From Pantoea coffeiphila (GTDB taxonomy: Bacteria > Pseudomonadota > Gammaproteobacteria > Enterobacterales > Enterobacteriaceae): 64,000 nucleotides of DNA. The DNA lies in assembly GCF_016909495.1 (NCBI RefSeq), contig NZ_JAFBFW010000004.1, forward strand, positions 558,001 to 622,000, read 5' to 3'. This document shows, in pieces, positions 10,156-18,670 of this stretch; the stretch's first letter is position 1, and every line of letters starts with the position of its first letter. The notes under the pieces were generated by a model, which was given only the letters and a program-made list of their open reading frames with translations, made no database searches and had not been told where the DNA came from. The position numbers and the translations under genes were made by a program.

Positions 10156-10737
10156 TCAGGCTTTCGCTTTCGCCACTGCAACCATCGCCGGGCGTAACAG
10201 GCGACCGTTCAGGGTGTAGCCACGCTGCATCACCATCATTACGTGGTTTGGCGCAACGTCTTCGGATTCCATCATCGACATTGCCTGATGCACATCCGGG
10301 TTGAATGGCACGTTGGTATCGCCCACCACTTCTACACCGAATTTACCCACCGCGTTCAACAACGATTTCATCGTCAGATCGATACCTTCGATCATCGAAG
10401 CCAGTTCCGGGTTGGTCTTATCAGCCACTTCCAGTGCACGCTCAAGGCTGTCGATTACCGGCAGCAGCTCGTTGGCGAATTTTTCCAGCGCAAACTTGTG
10501 CGCCTTCTCAACGTCCATTTCCGCACGACGGCGAATATTTTCAATCTCGGCCTGAGCGCGCAGCTGCGCATCGCGCACGCCGCCCAGTGATTCAGCCAGC
10601 TGGGCTTCAAGCTGCGCAATACGTTCATCGCGCGGGTCCACCCCATCTGCTGCGTCTGTAGCCTGGTTTTTCGCCTGCTCGATCTCAATTTCGTCTGAGA
10701 CTTGCTCGTTTGGTGTGTTCTGTTCTTTACTACTCAT
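10156..10737 (-). CDS. grpE: Nucleotide exchange factor GrpE
   Basis: Co-chaperone that releases ADP from DnaK. 193 residues: an acidic, disordered N-terminus, a long coiled coil (about residues 40-90, heptads around [13 protein letters not shown]), then the beta-wing head with GVEVVGDTN and the family signature near [16 protein letters not shown]. It is transcribed divergently from nadK from a sigma 32 promoter. Confidence 0.98.
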   Translation of the reverse strand: MSSKEQNTPNEQVSDEIEIEQAKNQATDAADGVDPRDERIAQLEAQLAESLGGVRDAQLRAQAEIENIRRRAEMDVEKAHKFALEKFANELLPVIDSLERALEVADKTNPELASMIEGIDLTMKSLLNAVGKFGVEVVGDTNVPFNPDVHQAMSMMESEDVAPNHVMMVMQRGYTLNGRLLRPAMVAVAKAKA

Positions 10738-10782
10738 GAATTTCTCCGCGTTTGTGCATATTCCATCGCTGGTTCGCTTATT

Positions 10783-10808
10783 ATGGGGATCAGAATCGCG
10801 GTTTCAAG
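10783..10808 (-). promoter_or_regulatory. Sigma 32 heat-shock promoter of grpE
   Basis: On the minus strand CTTGAAA (10808-10802), 13 bases, then CCCCAT (10788-10783): an essentially consensus sigma 32 promoter, 46 bp upstream of the grpE start. Confidence 0.88.
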
Positions 10809-10859
10809 GGAACCAGTCACATTGTCGGGGGAGTTTACCTCGTAAGGAATGCCAGAATC

Positions 10860-11738
10860 ATGAACAGCCACTTCAACTGCATCGGGATCGTCGGTCATCC
10901 CCGGCATCCTACCGCGCTCACCACCCATGAAATGCTGTACCGCTGGCTCACTGCGCGCGGCTATCAGGTGATTATTGAGCGCCAGATTGCCCGCGAGTTG
11001 AAACTGGAAGGGGTGGAAACCGGCACGCTGGCCGAAATTGGTCAGAAAGCGGACCTTGCGGTGGTGGTCGGCGGTGACGGCAATATGCTCGGTGCCGCAC
11101 GCGTGCTGGCGCGTTATGATATTAAGGTTATCGGCATCAACCGCGGTAATCTCGGATTTTTGACCGATCTCGACCCGGACAACGCCCAGCAGCAGCTGGC
11201 GGACGTGCTGGAAGGCGAATACTTTGTTGAAAGCCGTTTTCTGCTGGAGGCACAGGTATGCCGCCAGTCCGGCGCGCCGCGCATCGGCACCGCCATCAAT
11301 GAAGTGGTCCTGCACCCGGGCAAAGTCGCCCATATGATTGAGTTTGAAGTTTATATCGATGAGAGTTTTGCCTTTTCGCAGCGTTCCGATGGCCTGATCA
11401 TCTCCACGCCGACGGGCTCCACCGCCTATTCTCTCTCAGCGGGTGGCCCGATCTTAACTCCATCGCTGGACGCGATTGCGATAGTGCCAATGTTCCCGCA
11501 CACCCTGTCAGCACGGCCGCTGGTGATTAACAGCAGCAGCACGATCCGCCTGCGCTTTTCCTCCCTGCGCAGCGATCTGGAAATCAGCTGCGACAGCCAG
11601 ATCGCCCTGCCGATCCAGGAAGGGGAAGATGTGCTGATCCGCCGTAGTGATTACCACCTCAATCTTATTCACCCTAAAAATTATAATTATTTCAATACGC
11701 TAAGTTCAAAACTTGGCTGGTCAAAAAAATTGTTCTAA
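10860..11738 (+). CDS. nadK: NAD(+) kinase
   Basis: Phosphorylates NAD to NADP. 292 residues, identical in length to the E. coli enzyme. It carries the kinase signature [14 protein letters not shown] and the NAD-binding motif NEVVLHPG, and later [18 protein letters not shown] 10860 was chosen because [17 protein letters not shown] aligns with known N-termini; the frame is open 36 codons upstream across the grpE promoter, which argues against that extension. recN follows. Confidence 0.97.
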   Translation: MNSHFNCIGIVGHPRHPTALTTHEMLYRWLTARGYQVIIERQIARELKLEGVETGTLAEIGQKADLAVVVGGDGNMLGAARVLARYDIKVIGINRGNLGFLTDLDPDNAQQQLADVLEGEYFVESRFLLEAQVCRQSGAPRIGTAINEVVLHPGKVAHMIEFEVYIDESFAFSQRSDGLIISTPTGSTAYSLSAGGPILTPSLDAIAIVPMFPHTLSARPLVINSSSTIRLRFSSLRSDLEISCDSQIALPIQEGEDVLIRRSDYHLNLIHPKNYNYFNTLSSKLGWSKKLF

Positions 11739-11756
11739 ATCTGTGCCTGGCTACTT

Positions 11757-11776
11757 TACTGGTCATAAAACCAGTA
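11757..11776 (+). promoter_or_regulatory. LexA box 1 of recN
   Basis: TACTGGTCATAAAACCAGTA is a palindrome that resembles the CTGT-N8-ACAG SOS box, with CTGG/CCAG half-sites. It lies 49 bp before the recN start, matching the position of tandem LexA sites in E. coli recN. Confidence 0.6.
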
Positions 11777-11778
11777 TA

Positions 11779-11798
11779 TACTGTATGAAAAACCATAT
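11779..11798 (+). promoter_or_regulatory. LexA box 2 of recN
   Basis: TACTGTATGAAAAACCATAT has one perfect CTGT half-site and a degenerate second half (CCAT). It lies two bases after the first box. Confidence 0.5.
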
Positions 11799-11824
11799 AT
11801 GTGTTTTCATACAGGAAGGCAACT

Positions 11825-13486
11825 ATGCTGGCACAACTGACCATCAGTAACTTTGCTATCGTTCGTGAACTGGAAATCGACTTTCAGCGCGGGATGACGG
11901 CAATCACCGGCGAAACCGGTGCGGGTAAGTCCATCGCTATTGACGCGCTGGGGCTTTGTCTGGGTGGTCGTGCCGAAGCGGATATGGTTCGCCAGGGCGC
12001 ATCCCGTGCGGATATCTGCGCCCGCTTCTCGTTGAAGGATACGCCTTCAGCCCAGCGCTGGCTGAGTGATAACCAGCTGGATGACGGCAACGAGTGCCTG
12101 CTGCGCCGCGTTATCAGCAGCGATGGCCGTTCACGCGGATTCATCAATGGCACTTCGGTGCCACTCTCCCAGCTGCGTGAACTGGGCCAGGCACTGATTC
12201 AGATCCACGGCCAGCACGCGCATCAGCTGCTGCTCAAACCCGAACATCAGAAAACCCTGCTGGATGCCTACGCGGGCGAAACGCTGCTGCTGCAAAACAT
12301 GGCGCAGCGCTATCGCCAGTGGCACCAGAGCTGCCGCAACCTCGCACACCATCAGCAGCAGGCACAGGAGCGGGAAGCACGCCGCGAACTGCTGCAGTAC
12401 CAGTTGAAAGAGCTGAATGAATTCGCCCCGGTACAGGGCGAGTACGAGCAGATCGATGAAGAGTATAAGCGCCAGGCCAACAGCGGCCATCTGCTCTCCG
12501 TCAGCCAGCAGGCGCTGCTGATGCTGGCGGATGGCGAAGATCATAATCTGCAAAGCCAGCTGTATACCGTTCGTCAACTGATGGGCGAGCTTACCGAGAT
12601 GGATGACAAACTCAGCGGCGTGTTTGGCATGCTGGAAGAGGCCGCGATCCAGATTAGCGAAGCCAGCGACGAGCTGCGCCACTACTGCGATCGGCTGGAT
12701 CTGGACCCTAATCGCCTTCAGGAGCTGGAACAGCGCCTGTCGCGGCAGATCAGTCTTGCCCGCAAGCATCATATCGCGCCGGAGGAGCTGGCCTCTTTCC
12801 ATCAGCAGCTGCTGGCAGAACAGCAACTGCTGGACCAGCAGGAAAGCGATCAGGATGAACTGGCGCAGGCGGTAGCCGAACACCACGCAGCCGCATTGCA
12901 CTGCGCTGAACAGCTGCATGAACGCCGCGCGCACTTTGCCGAAGAGCTGGGGCGCTTAATCACCGAAAGTATGCACGCGCTGTCAATGCCGCACGGCCGC
13001 TTCACTATCGATCTACAGTTCAACCCTGAGCACCTGACGGCGGAAGGCGGCGATCGCATTGATTTCCGCGTCAGTACCAACCCCGGTCAGCCGCTACAGC
13101 CGCTGGCGAAAGTCGCCTCTGGTGGTGAGCTGTCGCGCATCGCGCTGGCTATTCAGGTGATTACCGCCCGTAAGATGGATACACCGGCCCTGATCTTCGA
13201 TGAGGTCGATGTGGGTATCAGCGGACCAACCGCAGCCGTGGTCGGTAAGATGCTGCGCCAGCTGGGCGAATCAACTCAGGTGATGTGCGTAACCCACCTG
13301 CCGCAGGTTGCAGGCTGTGGCCATCAGCACTTCTTCGTCAGCAAAGAAACCGATGGCGAAATGACTGAAACCCATATGCAGTGCCTGGACAAACGCTCAC
13401 GCCTGCAGGAACTGGCACGTTTACTGGGCGGAAGTGAGGTCACTCGCAACACGCTGGCGAACGCAAAAGAACTTTTAGCCGCCTGA
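11825..13486 (+). CDS. recN: DNA repair ATPase RecN
   Basis: SMC-like protein that keeps sister chromatids together and helps repair double-strand breaks. 553 residues, as in E. coli. Walker A GETGAGKS (about residue 30) and Walker [14 protein letters not shown] are separated by a long Gln/Glu-rich coiled-coil region. The start [13 protein letters not shown] fits homologues and has AGGAAGG upstream. LexA boxes in the promoter show SOS control. Confidence 0.97.
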   Translation: MLAQLTISNFAIVRELEIDFQRGMTAITGETGAGKSIAIDALGLCLGGRAEADMVRQGASRADICARFSLKDTPSAQRWLSDNQLDDGNECLLRRVISSDGRSRGFINGTSVPLSQLRELGQALIQIHGQHAHQLLLKPEHQKTLLDAYAGETLLLQNMAQRYRQWHQSCRNLAHHQQQAQEREARRELLQYQLKELNEFAPVQGEYEQIDEEYKRQANSGHLLSVSQQALLMLADGEDHNLQSQLYTVRQLMGELTEMDDKLSGVFGMLEEAAIQISEASDELRHYCDRLDLDPNRLQELEQRLSRQISLARKHHIAPEELASFHQQLLAEQQLLDQQESDQDELAQAVAEHHAAALHCAEQLHERRAHFAEELGRLITESMHALSMPHGRFTIDLQFNPEHLTAEGGDRIDFRVSTNPGQPLQPLAKVASGGELSRIALAIQVITARKMDTPALIFDEVDVGISGPTAAVVGKMLRQLGESTQVMCVTHLPQVAGCGHQHFFVSKETDGEMTETHMQCLDKRSRLQELARLLGGSEVTRNTLANAKELLAA

Positions 13487-13672
13487 GCATTGCACTTTTT
13501 TTCCGGTTTGTGGTCATATCCTTGCTTCGCAGAGGTTTTAAACTGCGTAAAGGTTTATTATCATCGGCAACTTACGCTGGTATCGTAGTTGTACACTGAT
13601 AGACCCAGATTGCCGGGGCGGCTGCTTCAGGTGGGTGGGGATATAAATAGCCACAAAGGAATAAACATACTT

Positions 13673-14020
13673 ATGCGCTGTAAAACGCTGACTGCTGCTG
13701 CGGTGGTTCTTCTGATGATGACCGCTGGATGTTCCACTCTGGAGCGAGTGGTTTACCGGCCTGATATCAACCAGGGTAACTACCTGGTTGCCAACGATGT
13801 TGCCAAGATCCACACCGGTATGACGCAACAGCAGGTTGCTTACACTCTGGGTACGCCGATGATGCACGATCCGTTCGGCAACAACGTCTGGTACTACGTA
13901 TTCCGCCAGCAGCCTGGCCATGAGCCGATCAAGCAGCAGACCCTGACGCTGACCTTCGACAGCAACGGCACGCTGACCAACATTGATAATAAACCGGCTC
14001 TGACAAAATCTGAGGGTTAA
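13673..14020 (+). CDS. bamE: Outer membrane assembly lipoprotein BamE (SmpA)
   Basis: Small lipoprotein of the BAM complex that folds beta-barrels into the outer membrane. 115 residues. The signal peptide ends in a lipobox (MTAGC) with Cys20 as the lipidated residue. The conserved [21 protein letters not shown] and [12 protein letters not shown] segments are present. Start ATG 13673 gives a normal lipoprotein signal; an upstream in-frame extension of 28 codons was rejected. Confidence 0.96.
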   Translation: MRCKTLTAAAVVLLMMTAGCSTLERVVYRPDINQGNYLVANDVAKIHTGMTQQQVAYTLGTPMMHDPFGNNVWYYVFRQQPGHEPIKQQTLTLTFDSNGTLTNIDNKPALTKSEG

Positions 14021-14053
14021 TCCGCTTCGCCGTAACCGGCGTAGAACGGAAAT

Positions 14054-14084
14054 AAAATAAGGCGCAACGGCGCCTTATTTTTTT
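14054..14084. terminator. Bidirectional terminator between bamE and ratB
   Basis: AAATAAGGCGC-AAC-GGCGCCTTATTTTTTT. The T run covers the ratB stop codon region (14075-14077), so the hairpin overlaps the last codons of ratB. Confidence 0.8.
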
Positions 14085-14362
14085 GCCGCGCGCTCGGCGC
14101 GCTGTCGGCGCAGTTCTTTCGGGTCGGCAATCAACGGACGGTAGATTTCAATACGATCGCCGCACTGCACTTCATCATGCAGCTTAACCGGGCGGCTGTA
14201 GATGCCGACCTTGTTTTCCTGCAGATCGATATCGCTTCGCAGGTCGAGCACGCCGGATGCCTTTATCGCATCTTCAACCGTACTGCCTTCCGGAACCTTG
14301 ACGCTGTAAAGATATTGTTTTTCCGGAAGTGCATAGACAACTTCAACCGCGATATCAGGCAC
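14075..14362 (-). CDS. ratB: RnfH/RatB family protein (UPF0125)
   Basis: 95-residue ubiquitin-like (beta-grasp) protein of the RnfH family; its function is not settled. The core [16 protein letters not shown] and the C-terminal [18 protein letters not shown] match E. coli RatB closely. I place the start at GTG 14362 (VPDIAVEV), which overlaps the end of ratA by 8 bp, in keeping with co-translation. The frame is open 24 more codons inside ratA, but those residues are unlike the family. Confidence 0.9.
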   Translation of the reverse strand: MPDIAVEVVYALPEKQYLYSVKVPEGSTVEDAIKASGVLDLRSDIDLQENKVGIYSRPVKLHDEVQCGDRIEIYRPLIADPKELRRQRAERAAKK

Positions 14363-14789
14363 TGTAAACCTCTTTCGCACGCTGGGTGAAAGCCTGAACC
14401 ATGCTGCTGGCCAGCTCTTTAAAGACGCGGCCAAATGCCAGTTCTACCAGCATATTGGTGAACTCGAAATCCAGGTTCAGCTCAACTTTGCAGGCTTCCT
14501 CGCTCAGCGGAGTAAACCGCCAGCCGCCGCTCAGTTTGCGGAACGGACCATCAACCAGCTGCATATGGATGCTCTGGTTATCCGTCAGGGTATTGCGGGT
14601 AACAAAGGTTTTACTGATGCCCGCCTTTGAAACATCTACGGATGCGGTCATCTGATCGTTGCTGGCATCAAGTACACGGCTGCCGGTACAACCCGGCAGA
14701 AATTCCGGATAGCTGTTGACGTCATTAACTAACCGGTACATTTGCTCAGCACTGTACGGCACCAGCGCCGAACGACTAATCTGGGACAT
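14355..14789 (-). CDS. ratA: RatA (PasT), START-like ribosome association factor
   Basis: 144-residue START/polyketide-cyclase-fold protein. In E. coli RatA has been reported to bind 50S subunits and block 70S formation; homologues of the COQ10 family bind ubiquinone, so the role is debated. The start [18 protein letters not shown] and the end [13 protein letters not shown] are diagnostic. It is transcribed divergently from smpB and overlaps ratB. Confidence 0.94.
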   Translation of the reverse strand: MSQISRSALVPYSAEQMYRLVNDVNSYPEFLPGCTGSRVLDASNDQMTASVDVSKAGISKTFVTRNTLTDNQSIHMQLVDGPFRKLSGGWRFTPLSEEACKVELNLDFEFTNMLVELAFGRVFKELASSMVQAFTQRAKEVYSA

Positions 14790-14949
14790 AACAATTCCTG
14801 TCTAATCTTAGAACTTTTAAATAATACCATTGCCGGGATTCAAACAAAAATTCTCTCCTGGCTGGCATCTGCTAGAATAGCCCTTTCCCCTTTCGGTCAC
14901 GTTACAGGGGATGCCAAAAATCACGGCTTCATGTACACTAAGTGGCACT

Positions 14950-15432
14950 ATGACAAAGAAAAAAGCACATAAACCCGGTTCCGCTACCATTGCCATGAAC
15001 AAGCGTGCCCGCCACGAATACTTCATTGAAGAAGAGTTCGAAGCTGGGCTTTCGCTACAGGGATGGGAAGTTAAATCTCTCCGTGCCGGAAAGGCCAATA
15101 TCAGCGACAGCTACATTCTGCTGCGCGACGGTGAAGCTTTTCTGTTCGGTTCAACATTCCAGCCGTTGAGCGTCGCCTCTTCGCACGTGGTTTGCGATCC
15201 AACCCGCAGCCGCAAGCTGCTGCTGAAGCAGCGCGAACTCGACACCATCTTTGGCAAAGCCAACCGCGACGGATACACCATCGTAGCGCTGTCGATGTAC
15301 TGGAAAAACGCCTGGGCCAAGCTGAAGATCGGCGTGGCAAAAGGTAAGAAAGAGCACGACAAGCGCGATGACATCAAAGATCGCGAATGGAAATTAGACA
15401 AAGCGCGTATTATGAAGCACGCGAACCGCTAA
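14950..15432 (+). CDS. smpB: SsrA-binding protein SmpB
   Basis: 160-residue OB-fold protein that brings tmRNA to stalled ribosomes. The segments [14 protein letters not shown] and [14 protein letters not shown] and the basic C-terminal tail ([17 protein letters not shown]) are all present. Start ATG 14950 gives the standard length. ssrA, its RNA partner, follows directly. Confidence 0.97.
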   Translation: MTKKKAHKPGSATIAMNKRARHEYFIEEEFEAGLSLQGWEVKSLRAGKANISDSYILLRDGEAFLFGSTFQPLSVASSHVVCDPTRSRKLLLKQRELDTIFGKANRDGYTIVALSMYWKNAWAKLKIGVAKGKKEHDKRDDIKDREWKLDKARIMKHANR

Positions 15433-15461
15433 GCCACTGGCATAGCGACAGGTTTTTCTGT

Positions 15462-15467
15462 TATACT
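15462..15467 (+). promoter_or_regulatory. -10 element of ssrA
   Basis: TATACT (within TTATACTG) lies 12 bp before the mature tmRNA 5' end, a suitable place for precursor transcription. No strong -35 was picked. Confidence 0.5.
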
Positions 15468-15479
15468 GTTTTTCTACTT

Positions 15480-15844
15480 GGGGCTGATTCTGGATTCGAC
15501 GGGATTTGCGAAGCCCTAGGAGCATGCCGAGGGGCGGTTTGCCTCGTAAAAAGCCGCAAAAAAATAGTCGCAAACGACGAAAACTACGCTTTAGCAGCTT
15601 AATAACCTGCTAAGAGCCCTCTCTCCCTAGCTTCCGCTCTTAAGACGGGGATCAAAGAGAGGTCAAACCCAAAAGAGATCGCGTGGAAGCCCTGCCTGGG
15701 GTTGAAGCGTTAAAACTAATCAGGCTAGTTTGTTAGTAGCGTGTCCGTTCGCAGCTAACCGGCGAATGTAAAGACTGGACTAAGCATGTAGTGCCGACGG
15801 TGTAGTAATTTCGGACGCGGGTTCAACTCCCGCCAGCTCCACCA
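15480..15844 (+). ncRNA. ssrA: tmRNA (SsrA)
   Basis: Transfer-messenger RNA for rescue of stalled ribosomes. The 5' end GGGGCTGATTCTGGATTCGA pairs with the 3' tRNA-like part that ends GTTCAACTCCCGCCAGCTCCACCA. The tag reading frame encodes ANDENYALAA then TAA TAA, identical to the E. coli degradation tag. Length is 365 nt against 363 in E. coli. The 3' end is a well-known integration site, and an integrase gene follows within 203 bp. Confidence 0.97.
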
Positions 15845-15885
15845 AATTCTTTAGCTGCGATACCAGAATTGTCCGCTGAAGTCCT

Positions 15886-15921
15886 GAAAGCCCGCAAGGT
15901 GAAAGCTTTGCGGGCTTTTTT
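15886..15921 (+). terminator. Rho-independent terminator downstream of ssrA
   Basis: AAAGCCCGCAAG-GTGAAAG-CTTTGCGGGCTTTTTT. It lies past the tRNA-like end, so it may have come with the island and replaced the original ssrA terminator. Confidence 0.8.
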
Positions 15922-15975
15922 GTGTCTGCAATTTGTCCCGCGAAGTCTGATGCCAACTAATTAAATCCGAACCTT

Positions 15976-16028
15976 TTAGGCACCTTGTTAGGCACCTCAT
16001 AAAGCTTTATTGTTTTTGAGGTGCCTAA
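15976..16028. repeat. Three copies of TTAGGCACCT before the integrase
   Basis: Two direct copies (15976-15985, 15988-15997) and one inverted copy (GAGGTGCCTAA, 16018-16028) lie just upstream of and close to the integrase start. Such clusters upstream of P4-type integrases often are arm-type binding sites or autoregulatory operators for the integrase. Confidence 0.55.
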
Positions 16029-16046
16029 AACTATGGAAACCCGGCA

Positions 16047-16751
16047 ATGGCAAGACAAACCAAACCTCTATCCGTTAAAGAAATCGAATCTGCTAAACCC
16101 AAGGAAGCGGACTACGTTCTCTATGATGGCGATGGCCTTGAACTACTCATCAAATCCAGCGGGAGTAAAATCTGGCAGTTTCGCTACATTCGCCCTGTCA
16201 CCAAGAAACGTGCGAAGAAGAGCATAGGCCCCTACCCGTCAGTTACGCTTGCCGATGCCAGAAACTATCGCGCAGAATCTCGTTCTCTTCTGGCGAAACA
16301 AATCGACCCTCAGGAACATCAGCAAGAACAACTTCGTAGTTCGCTTGAAGCTAAAATCAATACTTTCCAGCTCGTAGCTGAACGTTGGTGGAATGTGAAG
16401 AAAGCCAGTGTGACCGAGGACTACGCAGAGGATATCTGGCGATCTCTTGAGAGAGATGTCTTTCCTGCAATTGGTGACGTCAGCGTAACAGATATTAAAG
16501 CTCATAACCTGGTTCAGGCCGTGCAACCAGTCTAGGCCAGAGGAGCACTGGAAACTGTTCGTCGCCTGTGCCAGCGCATTAATGAGGTCATGATCTATGC
16601 CCAAAACACAGGGCTGATTGATGCTGTTCCCAGCGTTAATATCGGTAAAGCCTTCGAGAAGCCTCAGAAAAAGAACATGCCCAGTATTCGTCCCTGTCAA
16701 CTGCTAGAGTTAATGCAGAAGATGCGAACGGCCAACACGATTTACCCCTGA
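16047..16751 (+). pseudogene. Broken CP4-57/P4-type site-specific integrase
   Basis: Tyrosine recombinase of the type that targets ssrA. The start MARQTKPLSVKEIESAKPK and the arm-binding DUF4102 domain, followed by the core-binding domain, resemble the CP4-57 integrase. A TAG at 16533-16535 interrupts the frame where homologues have Gln (VQPVQARGAL; here CAG became TAG). The same frame then continues in good homology (RGALETVRRLCQRINEVMIY) until a TGA at 16749. The catalytic domain with the R-H-R-Y residues, about 180 residues, is missing. The product cannot be an active recombinase unless supplied elsewhere. Confidence 0.88.
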
Positions 16752-16909
16752 GTTTAACTTACAAAGATGTTTCAAATCATGACTTAAAACTAGGTTTTAA
16801 TCCATAAGCCAACACAGTGCGTACCTTTCACGAAAAAAATCGTGATGAAAAAACATCTCAGGGTTGCCGATAATTGTCCTCTCATAAAGAAGGCTAGCTA
16901 ATGCAACTC

Positions 16910-18670
16910 TTACAACTCTGGATTAGCAGGAAGTTCCACAATGTTTTCTCTACCAAACCATTCTGTCAGCTTAGCCGTAGCGTTGGCACTTAACTCTTGG
17001 GTGAACAGAACCGCAAGACGTCTTTTAGGGCGCGAGCAAGCAACATAAAAAAGATTACGGTTGTTTTCAAAAAACTCGGTCTTATCCGCCGGTGGCCCTG
17101 CATCAATCCATTCTAACATTTGTACAAAATTGTATTTATTCCAGCCACGCCCAACAATGACGAGCACATTTTCAAACTCAGCGCCCTTAACACCATGCTT
17201 AGTTGCGAATGGTGTGTTGCCATCAATAAAGCAGTCCAGCGCAATAATTTCGGTATAGGGAACATTCCGCAATTTGCGCAATTGCGTTACGCGGCGAGGT
17301 TCTTCATCTACCGGTACGGCACCGATCTCCTCCAGCTTAAGCTCACGTTCCTCAACTGCTCGAGGTAGCCGCATGTGTGGCTGTACGCCGATAAAATCCA
17401 CAACCTCACCAATTGATCCTCTTAACCTGAGCTCAATTAAAGAATTCATAGATTCAGTCCAAGCAATCTTGTCTTGATGCCTGCGAATATGAGGCATGCT
17501 GGTCCCGAAAGACTCAAACATGTCACTATAGCGGCGTTCAATAAAAGCCGAGCATGCAGGCTCGAGCTGATCGGTCAAAAACTTAATATGCGGATCTTCC
17601 TTCTTGAGCCATGGATCGTTGTATTGACCGTAAATAGTTGGAATGGAGGCATAACCTTGTTCGCGGGCTAGCACACTGTGGCTAAGCATGAGAATTTTAG
17701 TATTGTCGTTCGAAAAGTCCCAACCATTAGAAATGAGATGAGATTTAAGGTAGTTAAAGTACGCTTTGGCTGCTTCAGGCGTCGTATCGCCTGTCCAGTG
17801 ACCACCTCCTCTCCCAGTACGCCGCTGGCCTACCCACCGGTTAGTATGGAATACACGGGCCTCGCCAGGCGCATATGGATCGCTAACCATCTGAGGTAAA
17901 GCCGGACGCATCCGATTCAGCACACGCACAATGGGATCAACCGAACGAAAATTGGCATTTTTATCAATGATTACAAGAGAAGCGTGTTCGACTAAACCAC
18001 AACCTTCTCCATAGATTTTTTGCCAATGATCACCAAAAAGACCAATGACAGGCCCTTCTCGGCGATCCAGAAACCAATCTTTCAACGCAGTAATAAACGC
18101 AGCATCAGTATCTTGGTATTCATCGATCAATAAAATTGGATAACGAGCGCAAAGAACAGTACGGAATTTTGGTAAATCCATTGCTTTAATCATCAAAGCC
18201 AACACATCTTCATGGCGGATCGAGACTTGATGGTCAGCAACACTCGGATATCCCAATTCATAATGAACTCGCCGAACACCGATGCCATTTACTTGCTCAA
18301 GGCGCTCAGCCCAGCCAGGGAGAAGAGGAACAAACTCACGCAACATTGCCTGAAAATCTTTCAAGATTGACCAGCAAAATCCATGTACGGTCTCAGGGCT
18401 TACTGCTGGATGCGATTTAATTCGCGAGATAATTTCGTCTTTAGCAACATTAGTGTAGGTAATGCAACCAACTTGTTGACGTTTACGAATCAATTCGCTA
18501 CCGCGTTTATCGATTAGCCAACGGAGGGCTTTATCCAAAGAGAATGTCTTGCCTGCACCTGCACCAGCCTCAAGACGAAAACTTCGCTCTTGTTCAAGGC
18601 AATCAAACATGCGTTCTAATGCCAACCGTCCCGCAGTATCTGCCGGGCTTTCATGAATTTCAGTAGTCAT
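16910..18670 (-). CDS. gajB: UvrD-like superfamily 1 helicase, GajB of a Gabija-like system
   Basis: 586-residue SF1A helicase. Motif I is EAGAGAGKTFSL, motif II LIDEYQDTD, motif III GDHWQKIYG, a motif V-like segment HGVKGAEFENVLV and motif VI YVACSRPKRRL. GajB in Gabija senses DNA ends and activates the GajA nuclease, depleting nucleotides or cutting DNA during phage infection. The start at 18670 (MTTEIHES) overlaps the nuclease stop by 11 bp and has GGGGAGG upstream; an ORF start five codons earlier is weaker. It is longer than the Bacillus GajB (about 494 residues). Base composition is lower in GC than flanking core genes. Confidence 0.85.
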   Translation of the reverse strand: MTTEIHESPADTAGRLALERMFDCLEQERSFRLEAGAGAGKTFSLDKALRWLIDKRGSELIRKRQQVGCITYTNVAKDEIISRIKSHPAVSPETVHGFCWSILKDFQAMLREFVPLLPGWAERLEQVNGIGVRRVHYELGYPSVADHQVSIRHEDVLALMIKAMDLPKFRTVLCARYPILLIDEYQDTDAAFITALKDWFLDRREGPVIGLFGDHWQKIYGEGCGLVEHASLVIIDKNANFRSVDPIVRVLNRMRPALPQMVSDPYAPGEARVFHTNRWVGQRRTGRGGGHWTGDTTPEAAKAYFNYLKSHLISNGWDFSNDNTKILMLSHSVLAREQGYASIPTIYGQYNDPWLKKEDPHIKFLTDQLEPACSAFIERRYSDMFESFGTSMPHIRRHQDKIAWTESMNSLIELRLRGSIGEVVDFIGVQPHMRLPRAVEERELKLEEIGAVPVDEEPRRVTQLRKLRNVPYTEIIALDCFIDGNTPFATKHGVKGAEFENVLVIVGRGWNKYNFVQMLEWIDAGPPADKTEFFENNRNLFYVACSRPKRRLAVLFTQELSANATAKLTEWFGRENIVELPANPEL

